DNA of 64,000 bases, taken from positions 75,778-139,777 of the forward strand of contig CAZMGY010000012.1 of the NCBI GenBank assembly GCA_964565945.1, given 5' to 3'. The notes beneath the pieces were generated by a model that saw only the letters and a list, made by a program, of their open reading frames with translations, made no database searches and had not been told where the DNA came from. The position numbers and the translations under genes are program-made. Below, piece after piece: positions 1-7,454 of this stretch (the stretch's first letter is position 1; the number at the start of each line of letters is the position of its first letter). The stretch is from CAZMGY01 sp964565945 [NCBI: uncultured bacterium]. GTDB lineage: Bacteria > GCA-001730085.

Positions 1-1
1 A

Positions 2-322
2 ACAACGCCAGAACATCGTGTGGCGACGATTGTTAAAAAAACAAGTGGATTTCTCTATTATGTGTCACGAATGGGTGTGACTGGTGTGGGAGGTTTAGAT
101 TTTCAAAAAATCAAAGACCGCCTGACGACTATTAAGGAGCAAACCGATATTCCAGTGGCCCTTGGTTTTGGAATTTCGCAGCCTAAAGAAGCCAAAGAAT
201 TTGCCTCGTATGTGGACGGTATTATTATGGGAAGTGCCTTGATTCAAAAAATAGATGCGGTGCGTGACGAAGAAGATTTCTTTAAATATGTGCGAGAATT
301 TGTGAGACCCTTCATTTGGTAG
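2..322 (+). CDS. trpA: Tryptophan synthase alpha chain, C-terminal part
   Basis: The frame is open from the first complete codon at the window edge, so this is the 3' part of a longer gene. The product cleaves indole-3-glycerol phosphate to indole and glyceraldehyde-3-phosphate in the alpha-beta tryptophan synthase complex. The visible piece holds the family signature around 'SGFLYYVSRMGVTG', then 'PVALGFGIS' and 'DGIIMGSALI', which form the phosphate-binding end of the TIM barrel. The 106 visible codons fit the last 40% of a typical 260-270 residue TrpA. The stop lies six bases before the ATG preferred for maf, so the two are probably co-transcribed. Confidence 0.93.
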   Translation, partial: TTPEHRVATIVKKTSGFLYYVSRMGVTGVGGLDFQKIKDRLTTIKEQTDIPVALGFGISQPKEAKEFASYVDGIIMGSALIQKIDAVRDEEDFFKYVREFVRPFIW

Positions 323-327
323 TGACT

Positions 328-924
328 ATGACCTCGCGCTTGATTCTTGCTTCGGCTTCACCTCAACGTTCGGATATATTACAAAAATGTTGCTTGCATT
401 TTGTAGTGGTTCCCGCTGCGATTGAGGAATGGGAGGATGAGCAAGCTGATCCGGTTGAGTTGAGCCAAAAAAATGCTGAAATGAAAGCTCAGGCGGTCGC
501 CGAGGCTTATCCTGATGATGTGGTTGTGGCCGCCGATACAATTGTTTTGTCTCGAGGTAAAGTTCTCAGTAAACCCCAAAATTTTGACCATGCCCTACAA
601 ATGTTTGAAAGCTATCAAAATCAAGTTGTGTCGGTTTTTTCTGGTGTGGCAGTGCATTATCAAGATCGTCTTGTTAGCAGGGTTGATGAGACGAAGATTC
701 GGATGCGTTCTTATTCTCAAGAGCAGTATTTGAAAATGGCTCAGAAACTTTTTTCTTTGGATAAGTCTGGAGGTTTTACGATTGAAGGCATGGGGGCTGT
801 CTTGTTTGATGCTTTGGAAGGTTCGTTTTACAACGTTTTAGGTTTACCCGTTCATCTGCTCCATGACCTTATGGCTGATGTGGGGTTAAGTTTGTGGGAC
901 TTTCGCGAGGTTGACAATGCATGA
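328..924 (+). CDS. maf: Maf-like nucleoside triphosphate pyrophosphatase
   Basis: The 198-residue product belongs to the Maf/YhdE/YceF family, which hydrolyses non-canonical or excess nucleoside triphosphates to monophosphates and is linked to septum inhibition. Visible signatures are the N-terminal 'LILASASPQR' substrate loop, the 'AADTIV' motif with its catalytic Asp, and the C-terminal 'GSFYNVLGLPV' block. An in-frame TTG lies at 316, but the ATG at 328 places the Maf motif directly at the N-terminus and is preferred. The stop overlaps the start of the dus gene, which points to translational coupling. Subfamily specificity (dTTP/UTP versus m7GTP) cannot be fixed by eye. Confidence 0.93.
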   Translation: MTSRLILASASPQRSDILQKCCLHFVVVPAAIEEWEDEQADPVELSQKNAEMKAQAVAEAYPDDVVVAADTIVLSRGKVLSKPQNFDHALQMFESYQNQVVSVFSGVAVHYQDRLVSRVDETKIRMRSYSQEQYLKMAQKLFSLDKSGGFTIEGMGAVLFDALEGSFYNVLGLPVHLLHDLMADVGLSLWDFREVDNA

Positions 925-1873
925 TGTGATTCAAATGCTTGTAGATAAGAAAGTAAGCTTATCTCCTTTGGCTGGTGTTTCGGATATGGCCTTTCGCCTT
1001 ATGTGTCGCAAATTTGGCTGTCCGTATGCGTTCACCGAGATGATTGATGCACGTGCCATTTTGAGTGCCAGACAAAGTACTTTTCTCATGATGGCGACCA
1101 ACGATGAAGATACTCCTTTGGGGGTGCAGATTGTGGGTGACAAGATTGATGATATTGTTGAGGCGGCTAAAGTGTGTCGCGATCGTGGCATTGATATGAT
1201 TAATATCAATGCGGCTTGCCCTGTTCCAAAAATTAAGCGCAAGGGCAAGGGTGTGGCCATGATGAATGAGCCTGATAAAATTGGGGTGATGCTGCGACGA
1301 TTGGTTCAGGCGACGGAATTACCTGTGGTTTTAAAGATACGCAGTGGCTTTAACCAAGATTCATTGAACTACATGGAGGTGAGTCAACGTGCCGAAGACG
1401 AAGGGGCTGCGGCTATTTTTATTCATCCTCGCCATGCCGAAGCTAAATATGCGGGACCTTTATCTAAGGAGCACATTGTCGAGATGAAACAGAAACTTAA
1501 GATTCCTGTTTTTGCCAGTGGCAATCTTCTTAAAGCTCAAGATGTGATCAATATGTTGAATGACACTGGCTGTGATGGTGTGTCCATTGCACGAGGTTCG
1601 ATGGGACAGCCGTGGATTTTTGCGCAGAGTTTGGCCTTACTTGAAGGGCGAAAACCGATGGAGAAACCATCTTTGGACGAAATTAAAGCAATGGTGAAAG
1701 AACATTTTGCATTGATGTGCCAAGTGCATCCTTTTGATCGTGCCTTGCCACGGATGTATAAGCATTTGACTTGGTATTTCACCAAGCATAAGCGTTTGGA
1801 TGAGTTGATGCGCCGTTTGCGTGCTGATGTGGGCAGTGAAGAGCAGTTTGCGACTTTTGTGGAGCAGTTTTGA
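917..1873 (+). CDS. dus: tRNA-dihydrouridine synthase (Dus family)
   Basis: FMN-dependent reductase that converts specific uridines in tRNA to dihydrouridine. The 318-residue length is typical. The FMN-barrel start 'SPLAGVSD' is at residues 16-23. The catalytic cysteine is Cys101 in 'NAACPVPK', where many family members have N-x-G-C-P. The 'KRKGKGVAMM' phosphate region and 'DGVSIARGSMGQPWIF' follow. The ATG at 917 overlaps the maf stop; a TTG six bases upstream is less likely. It resembles DusB, the housekeeping form of many phyla, but the exact tRNA position is not assignable from sequence alone. Confidence 0.93.
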   Translation: MHDVIQMLVDKKVSLSPLAGVSDMAFRLMCRKFGCPYAFTEMIDARAILSARQSTFLMMATNDEDTPLGVQIVGDKIDDIVEAAKVCRDRGIDMININAACPVPKIKRKGKGVAMMNEPDKIGVMLRRLVQATELPVVLKIRSGFNQDSLNYMEVSQRAEDEGAAAIFIHPRHAEAKYAGPLSKEHIVEMKQKLKIPVFASGNLLKAQDVINMLNDTGCDGVSIARGSMGQPWIFAQSLALLEGRKPMEKPSLDEIKAMVKEHFALMCQVHPFDRALPRMYKHLTWYFTKHKRLDELMRRLRADVGSEEQFATFVEQF

Positions 1874-2081
1874 TCAATTGCATCGCCGTTTTAACCCCAA
1901 TGTTTTTGAGTTATTTGGTTAACTGTTGAGCCTTAATGGTTTGTTCGATATTCATAAAAACTATTCTATCATAGCTAGAACATGATAAAATGGAGCCCGT
2001 TGGTAGAAATCCTCAGCTCCATGGGGATGACAGTAACTTATGAGGCCTGTCTTAAGACAAAGGATAGACGAGGGAATTTCG

Positions 2082-3047
2082 ATGAGTACAAAATTATTCA
2101 ATATTATATTATTAACGGGTATTGTGGTCTCTGCAAATATACCTCAAGCAGATGCTTACTGGATTTGGACGCCCAAATCGAAAAAATGGATCAATCCCAG
2201 ATATTCGGCAAAGGATAACCCTGAAGAGCAATTTGAATGGGCTCAAAACTTTTACAAAGAAGGCAACTTTAAACGTGCCCTCAAAGAGTTTCGTAAGATT
2301 GTGCAGGAGTATCCAAAATCGAGCTATGCCCCTGAGGCTCTTTTCTTTTCGGGTAATTGTTTTATGAAGCTTCGTAAATATTACGATGCTTATTTGGAAT
2401 TTCAAAAAATCCTAGAAAAGTATCCAGGTTCAAGTCGCGTTCAAGATGTTGTTAAGAAGCAAGTGCAAATAGCAAATCATTATTTTTATCGGGAAGATTT
2501 AAAGATTTTGGGCTCTAAAATTCCTCGGACTTACGAATATCCGATTGAAATTTATTCACAAATTGTTAAGAACTCTCCTTATGGCAAATATGCAGACTAT
2601 GCTCAGTTCTATTTTGCGGAATCGTACCGTTTGGCTAACAAGTTTGACGAAGCGATTGAAGCCTATGAAACCTTGGTCAATCGGTTCCCTCAAAGTGAAT
2701 ATGTGCCCGAAAGTCGCTACAAGATTGCTTTGAGCTCAACGGTATCTTCGTCGACAGAAGTGGCTTACACCGAACGGGAGAGAGAGAAGGCTATTTCTGA
2801 ATTTGAAGCCTATATGCAAAAGAATGATCAGATGCCACGGGTTAATATTGCGCGTCAAGAAATGGAAAAACTTAAAAAGAAGAATGCTGAAAAAATCTTG
2901 GGCATTGCTCGTTTGTATGAAAAGCGTCGCAAGTACAAGGCTGCGTTGATGTATTACAAAGATTTTTATCGAAAATATGCTGACCATGAAAAAGGTGGTA
3001 TGGTGAAAAATAAAATTGATGAACTTTCTCAGAAGATTGATTCATAA
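2082..3047 (+). CDS. bamD: BamD-like outer-membrane assembly lipoprotein/TPR protein
   Basis: Periplasmic tetratricopeptide protein of 321 residues resembling BamD/YfiO, which holds the BAM complex together during insertion of beta-barrel proteins. It has an N-terminal signal sequence (hydrophobic residues about 5-18, ending 'ADAYW'). TPR-like helices follow, for example 'EQFEWAQNFYKEGNFKRAL' and 'DEAIEAYETLVNRFPQSEY'. No lipobox cysteine is visible, so it may be soluble or anchored by a partner, unlike proteobacterial BamD. The ATG at 2082 follows an AGGGAA-type ribosome site; an upstream in-frame ATG at 2040 would bury the signal peptide. The lptE-like gene follows at once, supporting an envelope-biogenesis role. 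Confidence 0.8.
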   Translation: MSTKLFNIILLTGIVVSANIPQADAYWIWTPKSKKWINPRYSAKDNPEEQFEWAQNFYKEGNFKRALKEFRKIVQEYPKSSYAPEALFFSGNCFMKLRKYYDAYLEFQKILEKYPGSSRVQDVVKKQVQIANHYFYREDLKILGSKIPRTYEYPIEIYSQIVKNSPYGKYADYAQFYFAESYRLANKFDEAIEAYETLVNRFPQSEYVPESRYKIALSSTVSSSTEVAYTEREREKAISEFEAYMQKNDQMPRVNIARQEMEKLKKKNAEKILGIARLYEKRRKYKAALMYYKDFYRKYADHEKGGMVKNKIDELSQKIDS

Positions 3048-3065
3048 ATGTGTATGGGGGGATCT

Positions 3066-3596
3066 ATGACAAAATATTGGGTCTTGCTGGTGTTATTGCT
3101 GGGGAGTGGAGCAGGCTGTGGGTACACCACTCAGGGGATGTTACCTCCAGATGTGCAACGTATTTCCATACCCATGTTCAAAAATGAAACCTTTCGGTTA
3201 AGTAAAACAAAATATACGTTTAAACGTGATGTTGAACAAATGGTGACTGATGCGCTAATTCAGGACTTCTTAGAGGATGGCCAATTGCGAGTTGTCGATT
3301 CGTCTCAAGCTCAATGGATGCTGGAAGGTAGTATAACGGGCTACGAAACAGAAGCTTTGCGCTATAGTCGTTTTGATTTGAACCTTCTTGAGGAAATTCG
3401 GGTTGTGATGACGGTATCGATAACCCTCAAAGATATTGAATTGGATAAAATCTTGTGGCACAACGAAGAGATTCGTCGCGAAGAAGATTTTTATGTTGCA
3501 GGATCTATTTTGGATGAAGAAGAAAGTGCTGTTCGTCAGGCGTCGGAGCGTATGGCCAAAGATATTATGATTCAAGTTCTCGAGAGATGGTATTAA
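3066..3596 (+). CDS. lptE: LptE-like LPS-assembly lipoprotein
   Basis: A 176-residue lipoprotein with a lipobox 'GSGAGC' and lipidated Cys18. The body matches the LptE family pattern: 'LPPDVQRISIPMFKNETFR' after the Cys, then a variable middle, ending in a helix 'ASERMAKDIMIQVLERW'. LptE plugs the LptD barrel that delivers lipopolysaccharide to the outer leaflet. The ATG at 3066 sits just behind a GGGGG ribosome site; the in-frame ATG at 3048 would add six residues before the signal peptide. It lies between bamD and holA; holA follows LptE in many genomes, which strengthens the call. Confidence 0.85.
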   Translation: MTKYWVLLVLLLGSGAGCGYTTQGMLPPDVQRISIPMFKNETFRLSKTKYTFKRDVEQMVTDALIQDFLEDGQLRVVDSSQAQWMLEGSITGYETEALRYSRFDLNLLEEIRVVMTVSITLKDIELDKILWHNEEIRREEDFYVAGSILDEEESAVRQASERMAKDIMIQVLERWY

Positions 3597-3599
3597 TCC

Positions 3600-4562
3600 A
3601 TGTTGGTCGAGGTGGCGCAATTATCTTTAGACGAATTGGCTCCTGTCTATGTTTTTGCGGGTCAAGATGCCTATATGAAACAAAAAGTGACGCAGGCCTT
3701 TCAATCGAAAGTATCTGAGGCTGGTCGTCTGCCAGATTTTGACTATTTTTATTTTAAATCTGAAGATCTCAATATTTTTCAAGTCATGGAATCATGTTTG
3801 TCGATGCCGTTTATGCAGAGCAAAGTGCTTGTATTGTGTGATGGGGCGGATGTCTTGGCGAAAAATATTGAGCTATTGGACTATTTGAAAAATCCCTCGG
3901 AAACAACCTGTTTGGTGTTATTTTTTCAAGATAAACGGAAGCTTAGCAAAGCCATCAAAACGGTAGCACGGGTTGGGTCTTTGGATGCTTTGGACCACAA
4001 GGGTTTTGCTGTTTGGATGCAAGATTATATGAAAACGCATGGTGTTCAGCTTGAGTGTTTAGCTAAATCTTTGATTCAAGCTCAATACAAAGGTAATTTG
4101 CTAGCGATGGAGCGTGAGGTCGAAAAATTGGTAACCTTTGCTGGGCCCAATGCAATCATTACAGCTGAGTCTGTGAAACAGCTGTTGGTGACTGTGGAGG
4201 CCGCGGGTGTTTTTGAACTGATAGAGGCGATGACGTCCCAGAAGTATGGATTGTTCATGAATAGATTGCAGGCTATGTTGCATGCGGAGACAAGTGGTCA
4301 TGAAGTGATTGGGGTTTTGGTCTGGCATTTTAAGCGCTTATGGAGCGTGCGACAGTTTTTGAACCAAGGACTTAGTCCTTGGGAGATGGCTCAACGTTTG
4401 CATATGAAAGAGTGGGCACTTAATAAGGTTTTGCCTCAAGTGAAGCGTCTGAAGAAGAATGACTTCGAGCAGATTTTTTCACGTCTGTATCATTTAGATG
4501 TGGCTCTCAAAAATAATCGTCTACCTTCTAAAGTTTTGTTGCAAGCATTTGCTTTGGCCTAA
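3600..4562 (+). CDS. holA: DNA polymerase III delta subunit
   Basis: Clamp-loader delta subunit (320 residues), which opens the beta clamp for loading at primed sites. The N-terminal AAA+-like fold starts 'APVYVFAGQDAYMKQK'. The beta-clamp-contacting region is around 'SLSMPFMQSKVLVL', and 'GNLLAMEREVEKL' lies in the lid domain, a family hallmark. The C-terminal collar carries 'VLVWHFKRLWSVRQ'. It starts three bases after the lptE-like stop, the usual lptE-holA-rpsT neighbourhood. It is followed by a hairpin terminator and the convergent rpsT gene. Confidence 0.93.
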   Translation: MLVEVAQLSLDELAPVYVFAGQDAYMKQKVTQAFQSKVSEAGRLPDFDYFYFKSEDLNIFQVMESCLSMPFMQSKVLVLCDGADVLAKNIELLDYLKNPSETTCLVLFFQDKRKLSKAIKTVARVGSLDALDHKGFAVWMQDYMKTHGVQLECLAKSLIQAQYKGNLLAMEREVEKLVTFAGPNAIITAESVKQLLVTVEAAGVFELIEAMTSQKYGLFMNRLQAMLHAETSGHEVIGVLVWHFKRLWSVRQFLNQGLSPWEMAQRLHMKEWALNKVLPQVKRLKKNDFEQIFSRLYHLDVALKNNRLPSKVLLQAFALA

Positions 4563-4570
4563 AAGACAAA

Positions 4571-4601
4571 AAACTCCTAACACAAGCTTTATTAGGAGTT
4601 T
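4571..4601. terminator. Bidirectional rho-independent terminator between holA and rpsT
   Basis: A perfect 10-bp inverted repeat (AAACTCCTAA, 11-nt loop, TTAGGAGTTT) lies between two convergent genes. On the minus strand it is followed by T6-G-T-C-T4, a canonical U-tract for rpsT; on the plus strand by a weaker TTTCCTTATT for holA. Confidence 0.88.
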
Positions 4602-4623
4602 CCTTATTATTCTAAGAAATCAA

Positions 4624-4890
4624 TTAAGACAGGAGAGCTGAAAGCTTTTCTGCTAATTTGGTTTTGTGACGATTGGCATAGTTTTTATGCACAAGGCCTT
4701 TCTGAGCCGCACGATCAAGATGAGAAAATGCTTTTTTGATATATAAGCTAGCGTTTTCTTGATCGCCAGCTGCAATGCTTTGATCGGTTTTCTTAACAAA
4801 TGTTCTCATAGTGGATTTAACCCCATTATTACGCAAACGTTTGATAGCATCTGTTTTAACGCGTTTTTTAGCAGACTTTAAATTTGGCAC
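4624..4890 (-). CDS. rpsT: 30S ribosomal protein S20
   Basis: An 88-residue basic protein that begins 'MPNLKSAKKRVK', the hallmark start of S20, and ends in 'NRHKTKLAEKLSALLS'. It binds 16S rRNA early in 30S assembly. It is monocistronic, convergent with holA, and shares the hairpin terminator. A near-consensus promoter lies about 50 bp upstream and an AGAGGT ribosome site precedes the ATG. Confidence 0.98.
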   Translation of the reverse strand: MPNLKSAKKRVKTDAIKRLRNNGVKSTMRTFVKKTDQSIAAGDQENASLYIKKAFSHLDRAAQKGLVHKNYANRHKTKLAEKLSALLS

Positions 4891-4937
4891 GTGTACACCT
4901 CTAAATCATCAAAAATTAGACAAAATCCTAAGTAACT

Positions 4938-4966
4938 ATATTAATCAACTATGTTAACTTTGTCAA
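4938..4966 (-). promoter_or_regulatory. sigma70-type promoter of rpsT
   Basis: On the minus strand, TTGACA (4966-4961) and TAATAT (4943-4938) are separated by exactly 17 bp. The expected start of transcription leaves a leader of roughly 40 nt before the rpsT ATG at 4890. Confidence 0.85.
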
Positions 4967-5410
4967 TATTCATTTTTCTGCTCCTTTAAGGCTTATTGAA
5001 GAGATTTGCTGAGGGGCGTTCTTGGGGATAAATCCGAGATTATGAGCATTTGGCTACTTTGGGATCAATGTGAAATTTAGCTAGGCGGCGGGGATTATAT
5101 CTCTAAGAATAATGAAAAATGTGTCTAAAAATCGCATGTGGGGTGGGACCTATTAGTGAATTTATTAAGGGTGTTGTCGCTCTGGACTTAAAGGATATGT
5201 CATGCTGAAAAGGCTTAACTGGACATCTTAGCTAAAGGTTTGCTTGACATGGTTAGGACTCAGGGTTAAATTTAAAATTTTGGGGGAGTCTGTCCTTCTC
5301 ACTACAACCTATGTCAACATTAACCATCTCATGGCGAAGGTTAGCTTGTAACAAGGCTTCCCTGAAATTTTTTTATAGCTCTCATTGTTAAGTGTACTAG
5401 GAATTACGGC
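4967..5410. other. Gene-poor stretch upstream of a pseudogene
   Basis: No open frame with recognisable coding character, no tRNA cloverleaf and no clear hairpin were seen on either strand. It probably contains the decayed 5' part of the adjoining FlgT_C-type pseudogene, but I could not trace homology through it. Confidence 0.4.
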
Positions 5411-5963
5411 TTGACACAAAATCAATCTAGATGGCTAAGCTTTAGCAGTAAGGTTGAATTTGATAAAGCCAGCCGTTACAAGATGATCGAAAGTGGACGT
5501 GCCAGCATAAGAGATAGCACGTCTTCGAGCTCGAAAGAGCGTTTTTTGTTCGCTAAAAAACTCGATGAGCAGCACCATTACACCGAACTCAGATTACAAT
5601 CACTTGGATAAGCAGTATGAAGTTTTACTCTCCAGAGTTCTTGATAAAGCAGTTAGAGATGCTGGTGCTAAATTCATGAAAAAGTATGGCATGGTTGATG
5701 CCCGTGTATTTCGCATCATTTCTGAAAAAGAAATTATGGTCAACAGCTGTTCCGATTTTGGCGTTAATCTTGGTGACCGTCTGACCGTTTGGGAGGAAGG
5801 ATCGGCTTTAACTGATCCTCATACGGGATTGAAAATTTCACCTCGTGTCAAAAAAAAGGTATTCTTAAGATCACTCAAGTCTCTTCGGGGCTCGCTTCGG
5901 TGGCCAAAGGTAGCAAAAAGGTTGTTCGTACCATCCGTCAGGGGGACTAGGTTACCGTTTAGT
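5411..5963 (+). pseudogene. Decayed CsgG/FlgT_C-type envelope protein gene
   Basis: Two overlapping short frames (5411-5611 and 5565-5987) appear to be pieces of one former gene. The second encodes 'VNLGDRLTVWEEG', then 'LTDPHTGLKIS', the pattern of the FlgT C-terminal domain often found after CsgG modules. The frame then breaks in a run of eight A (5850-5857). In the next frame the homology resumes as 'ILKITQVSSGLASVAKG' and 'VVRTIRQGD', immediately followed by TAG where a sense codon is expected ('GD-stop-VTV-stop'). At least one frameshift and one nonsense change therefore separate it from an intact gene. Homology of the 5' frame is weak, so the true 5' limit is unknown. Confidence 0.62.
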
Positions 5964-6023
5964 GGCTTGTTGAGATCTGTTGTATAGGATTTAGTGAGTA
6001 TAGAAGTAATCTTCAGAATGCGG

Positions 6024-6029
6024 TATAAT
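6024..6029 (+). promoter_or_regulatory. Candidate -10 element immediately before hflX
   Basis: A perfect TATAAT lies only 9 bp before the preferred hflX ATG at 6039. There is no good -35 at 16-18 bp. If used, transcription would start at or within a few bases of the ATG, giving a leaderless or near-leaderless message. Confidence 0.5.
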
Positions 6030-6038
6030 ACTTTTCTT

Positions 6039-7301
6039 ATGAAAAACACGGAACAAAACCAACAAAAGGCTGTATTAGCTGGCATTTATACATCTAATGA
6101 GTCGGAAGCTTATGCGTCAATGGATGAATTGGCGGCTTTGGCGCTGGCTGATGATATTGAGGTGTGTGGGTCTCTTTTGCAACAGCGCAAATCTCCGGAT
6201 GTTGCCTTTTATATTGGTAAAGGTAAGGTAGATGAGCTTGAAGAGCAGGTGAAGTCTTCAGGCTGTAACTTAGTCATTTTTGATAATGAATTACGTTCTT
6301 CGCACGTGAGAAATTTGAGCAAACGTCTCAAATGTTGTGTGATTGATCGCAGTGAACTAATTTTGGATATTTTCGCCTCTCGGGCACGAACCAAGCAGGC
6401 CACGCTTCAAGTGGAAGTGGCACGTTTTAAATATGAAATGTCACGTTTACGTAAGCTATGGACCCATTTTGGTCGGATTGAAGGGGGGATTGGTTCGCGG
6501 GGCATGGGGGAAACGCAGCTCGAGGTTGATCGTCGTCGAACACGTGATCGTGTGTATGTACTCGAAAAAGAGCTCAAAAATTTGCTTAAAAACAAAGCCG
6601 TCAGTAGCAAACAACGCAACAATGTCTTTAAAGTCGCCTTAGTTGGATACACCAACGCAGGCAAATCAACCCTTTTAAACACCCTGACCGATGCCGAAGT
6701 GTTTGTCAAAGATTTGTTGTTTGCTACACTCGACACCACCACACGTAAAGTAGATTTAGATAAATCTCATAACTTTATCTTAAGTGATACGGTAGGATTT
6801 GTTCGTAAACTTCCGCATCATTTGGTTGCTTCTTTTCATGCCACTTTGTCAGAGGTTAAAGATGCGGACTTATTGTTGCATGTGGTGGATATTTCTGACC
6901 CAGAACATCAAGATTATATCCGAACCGTCGATGATGTGTTGGAGCAGATAGGGGCCAAGAATAAAGATATTTTATTGCTGTTTAATAAAACCGATTGCGT
7001 GGATCATATCCAACAATTTGATGAACGGATGAAAGAGAAATATGGTGAGCGCAGTGGGTTTGTGTTTATTTCGGCCAAAGGTGGTATTGGCTTGGAGCGC
7101 CTTAAGAAAGAGATTAGACTTCGTATGGATAAGCAGATGATCCAAGCGATGGTGGCCATTCCTTGGGTTAATGGGAAAGCAATGGCGTTTCTGCGTAAGC
7201 ATGGCCAAATTATGAGCGAAGAGTGCATCGAAGATAAACAAGTCTTTAAAGTGAAAATCGATAAGGATGCATTGGGGCGCTTGCGTACCATGATGGGGTA
7301 A
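6039..7301 (+). CDS. hflX: Ribosome-associated GTPase HflX
   Basis: A 420-residue OBG-HflX GTPase, known to bind and split stalled or heat-damaged 70S ribosomes. The N-terminal HflX domain includes 'GKGKVDELEEQVKSSGCNL' and 'IGSRGMGETQLEVDRRR'. The GTPase has G1 'GYTNAGKS' (203-210), G3 starting at Asp250 ('DTVGF') and G4 'NKTD' (316-319). The open frame extends upstream to a GTG at 5994, but the extra residues are poor and a TATAAT lies inside them, so the ATG at 6039 is chosen. No Shine-Dalgarno precedes it. A tiny membrane-protein gene begins four bases after the stop. Confidence 0.95.
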   Translation: MKNTEQNQQKAVLAGIYTSNESEAYASMDELAALALADDIEVCGSLLQQRKSPDVAFYIGKGKVDELEEQVKSSGCNLVIFDNELRSSHVRNLSKRLKCCVIDRSELILDIFASRARTKQATLQVEVARFKYEMSRLRKLWTHFGRIEGGIGSRGMGETQLEVDRRRTRDRVYVLEKELKNLLKNKAVSSKQRNNVFKVALVGYTNAGKSTLLNTLTDAEVFVKDLLFATLDTTTRKVDLDKSHNFILSDTVGFVRKLPHHLVASFHATLSEVKDADLLLHVVDISDPEHQDYIRTVDDVLEQIGAKNKDILLLFNKTDCVDHIQQFDERMKEKYGERSGFVFISAKGGIGLERLKKEIRLRMDKQMIQAMVAIPWVNGKAMAFLRKHGQIMSEECIEDKQVFKVKIDKDALGRLRTMMG

Positions 7302-7304
7302 GAC

Positions 7305-7454
7305 ATGAAAGAACTTCTTTTTGTTCTGGTTGTGATTGCGGCGGTTTTGCTGGTCACAATGATCCAGGTGCTTAAATGGCGTTGGGATTTTCGTCAGAGA
7401 AGTGATGTGTTTGAAGGTGAGGAGAATGACGAATGCAGTTTTGAGTCGGCATAG
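7305..7454 (+). CDS. Single-pass membrane micro-protein, unknown function
   Basis: A 49-codon frame between hflX and addB. It starts 'MKELLFVLVVIAAVLLVTM', one strong transmembrane helix (residues 4-22), followed by a basic stretch 'KWRWDFRQR' and an acidic tail rich in Glu/Asp. The topology rule predicts the basic side is cytoplasmic. Its ATG lies four bases after the hflX stop, and its 3' end overlaps the addB start by 29 bases in another frame, so it would be translationally coupled to both. I do not recognise a family; similar tiny anchors often stay unannotated. It could be a chance frame, but position and composition favour a real gene. Confidence 0.55.
   Translation: MKELLFVLVVIAAVLLVTMIQVLKWRWDFRQRSDVFEGEENDECSFESA

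Noticed and set aside
1982-2218. 78-codon frame starting just before bamD
   Set aside because: It overlaps the bamD signal-peptide region in another frame, lacks a ribosome site and shows no protein-like pattern.
5850-5857. A8 run as a programmed or transcriptional slippage site
   Set aside because: The restored frame still hits an in-frame TAG within about 30 codons and the 5' part is degraded, so pseudogenisation explains it better.
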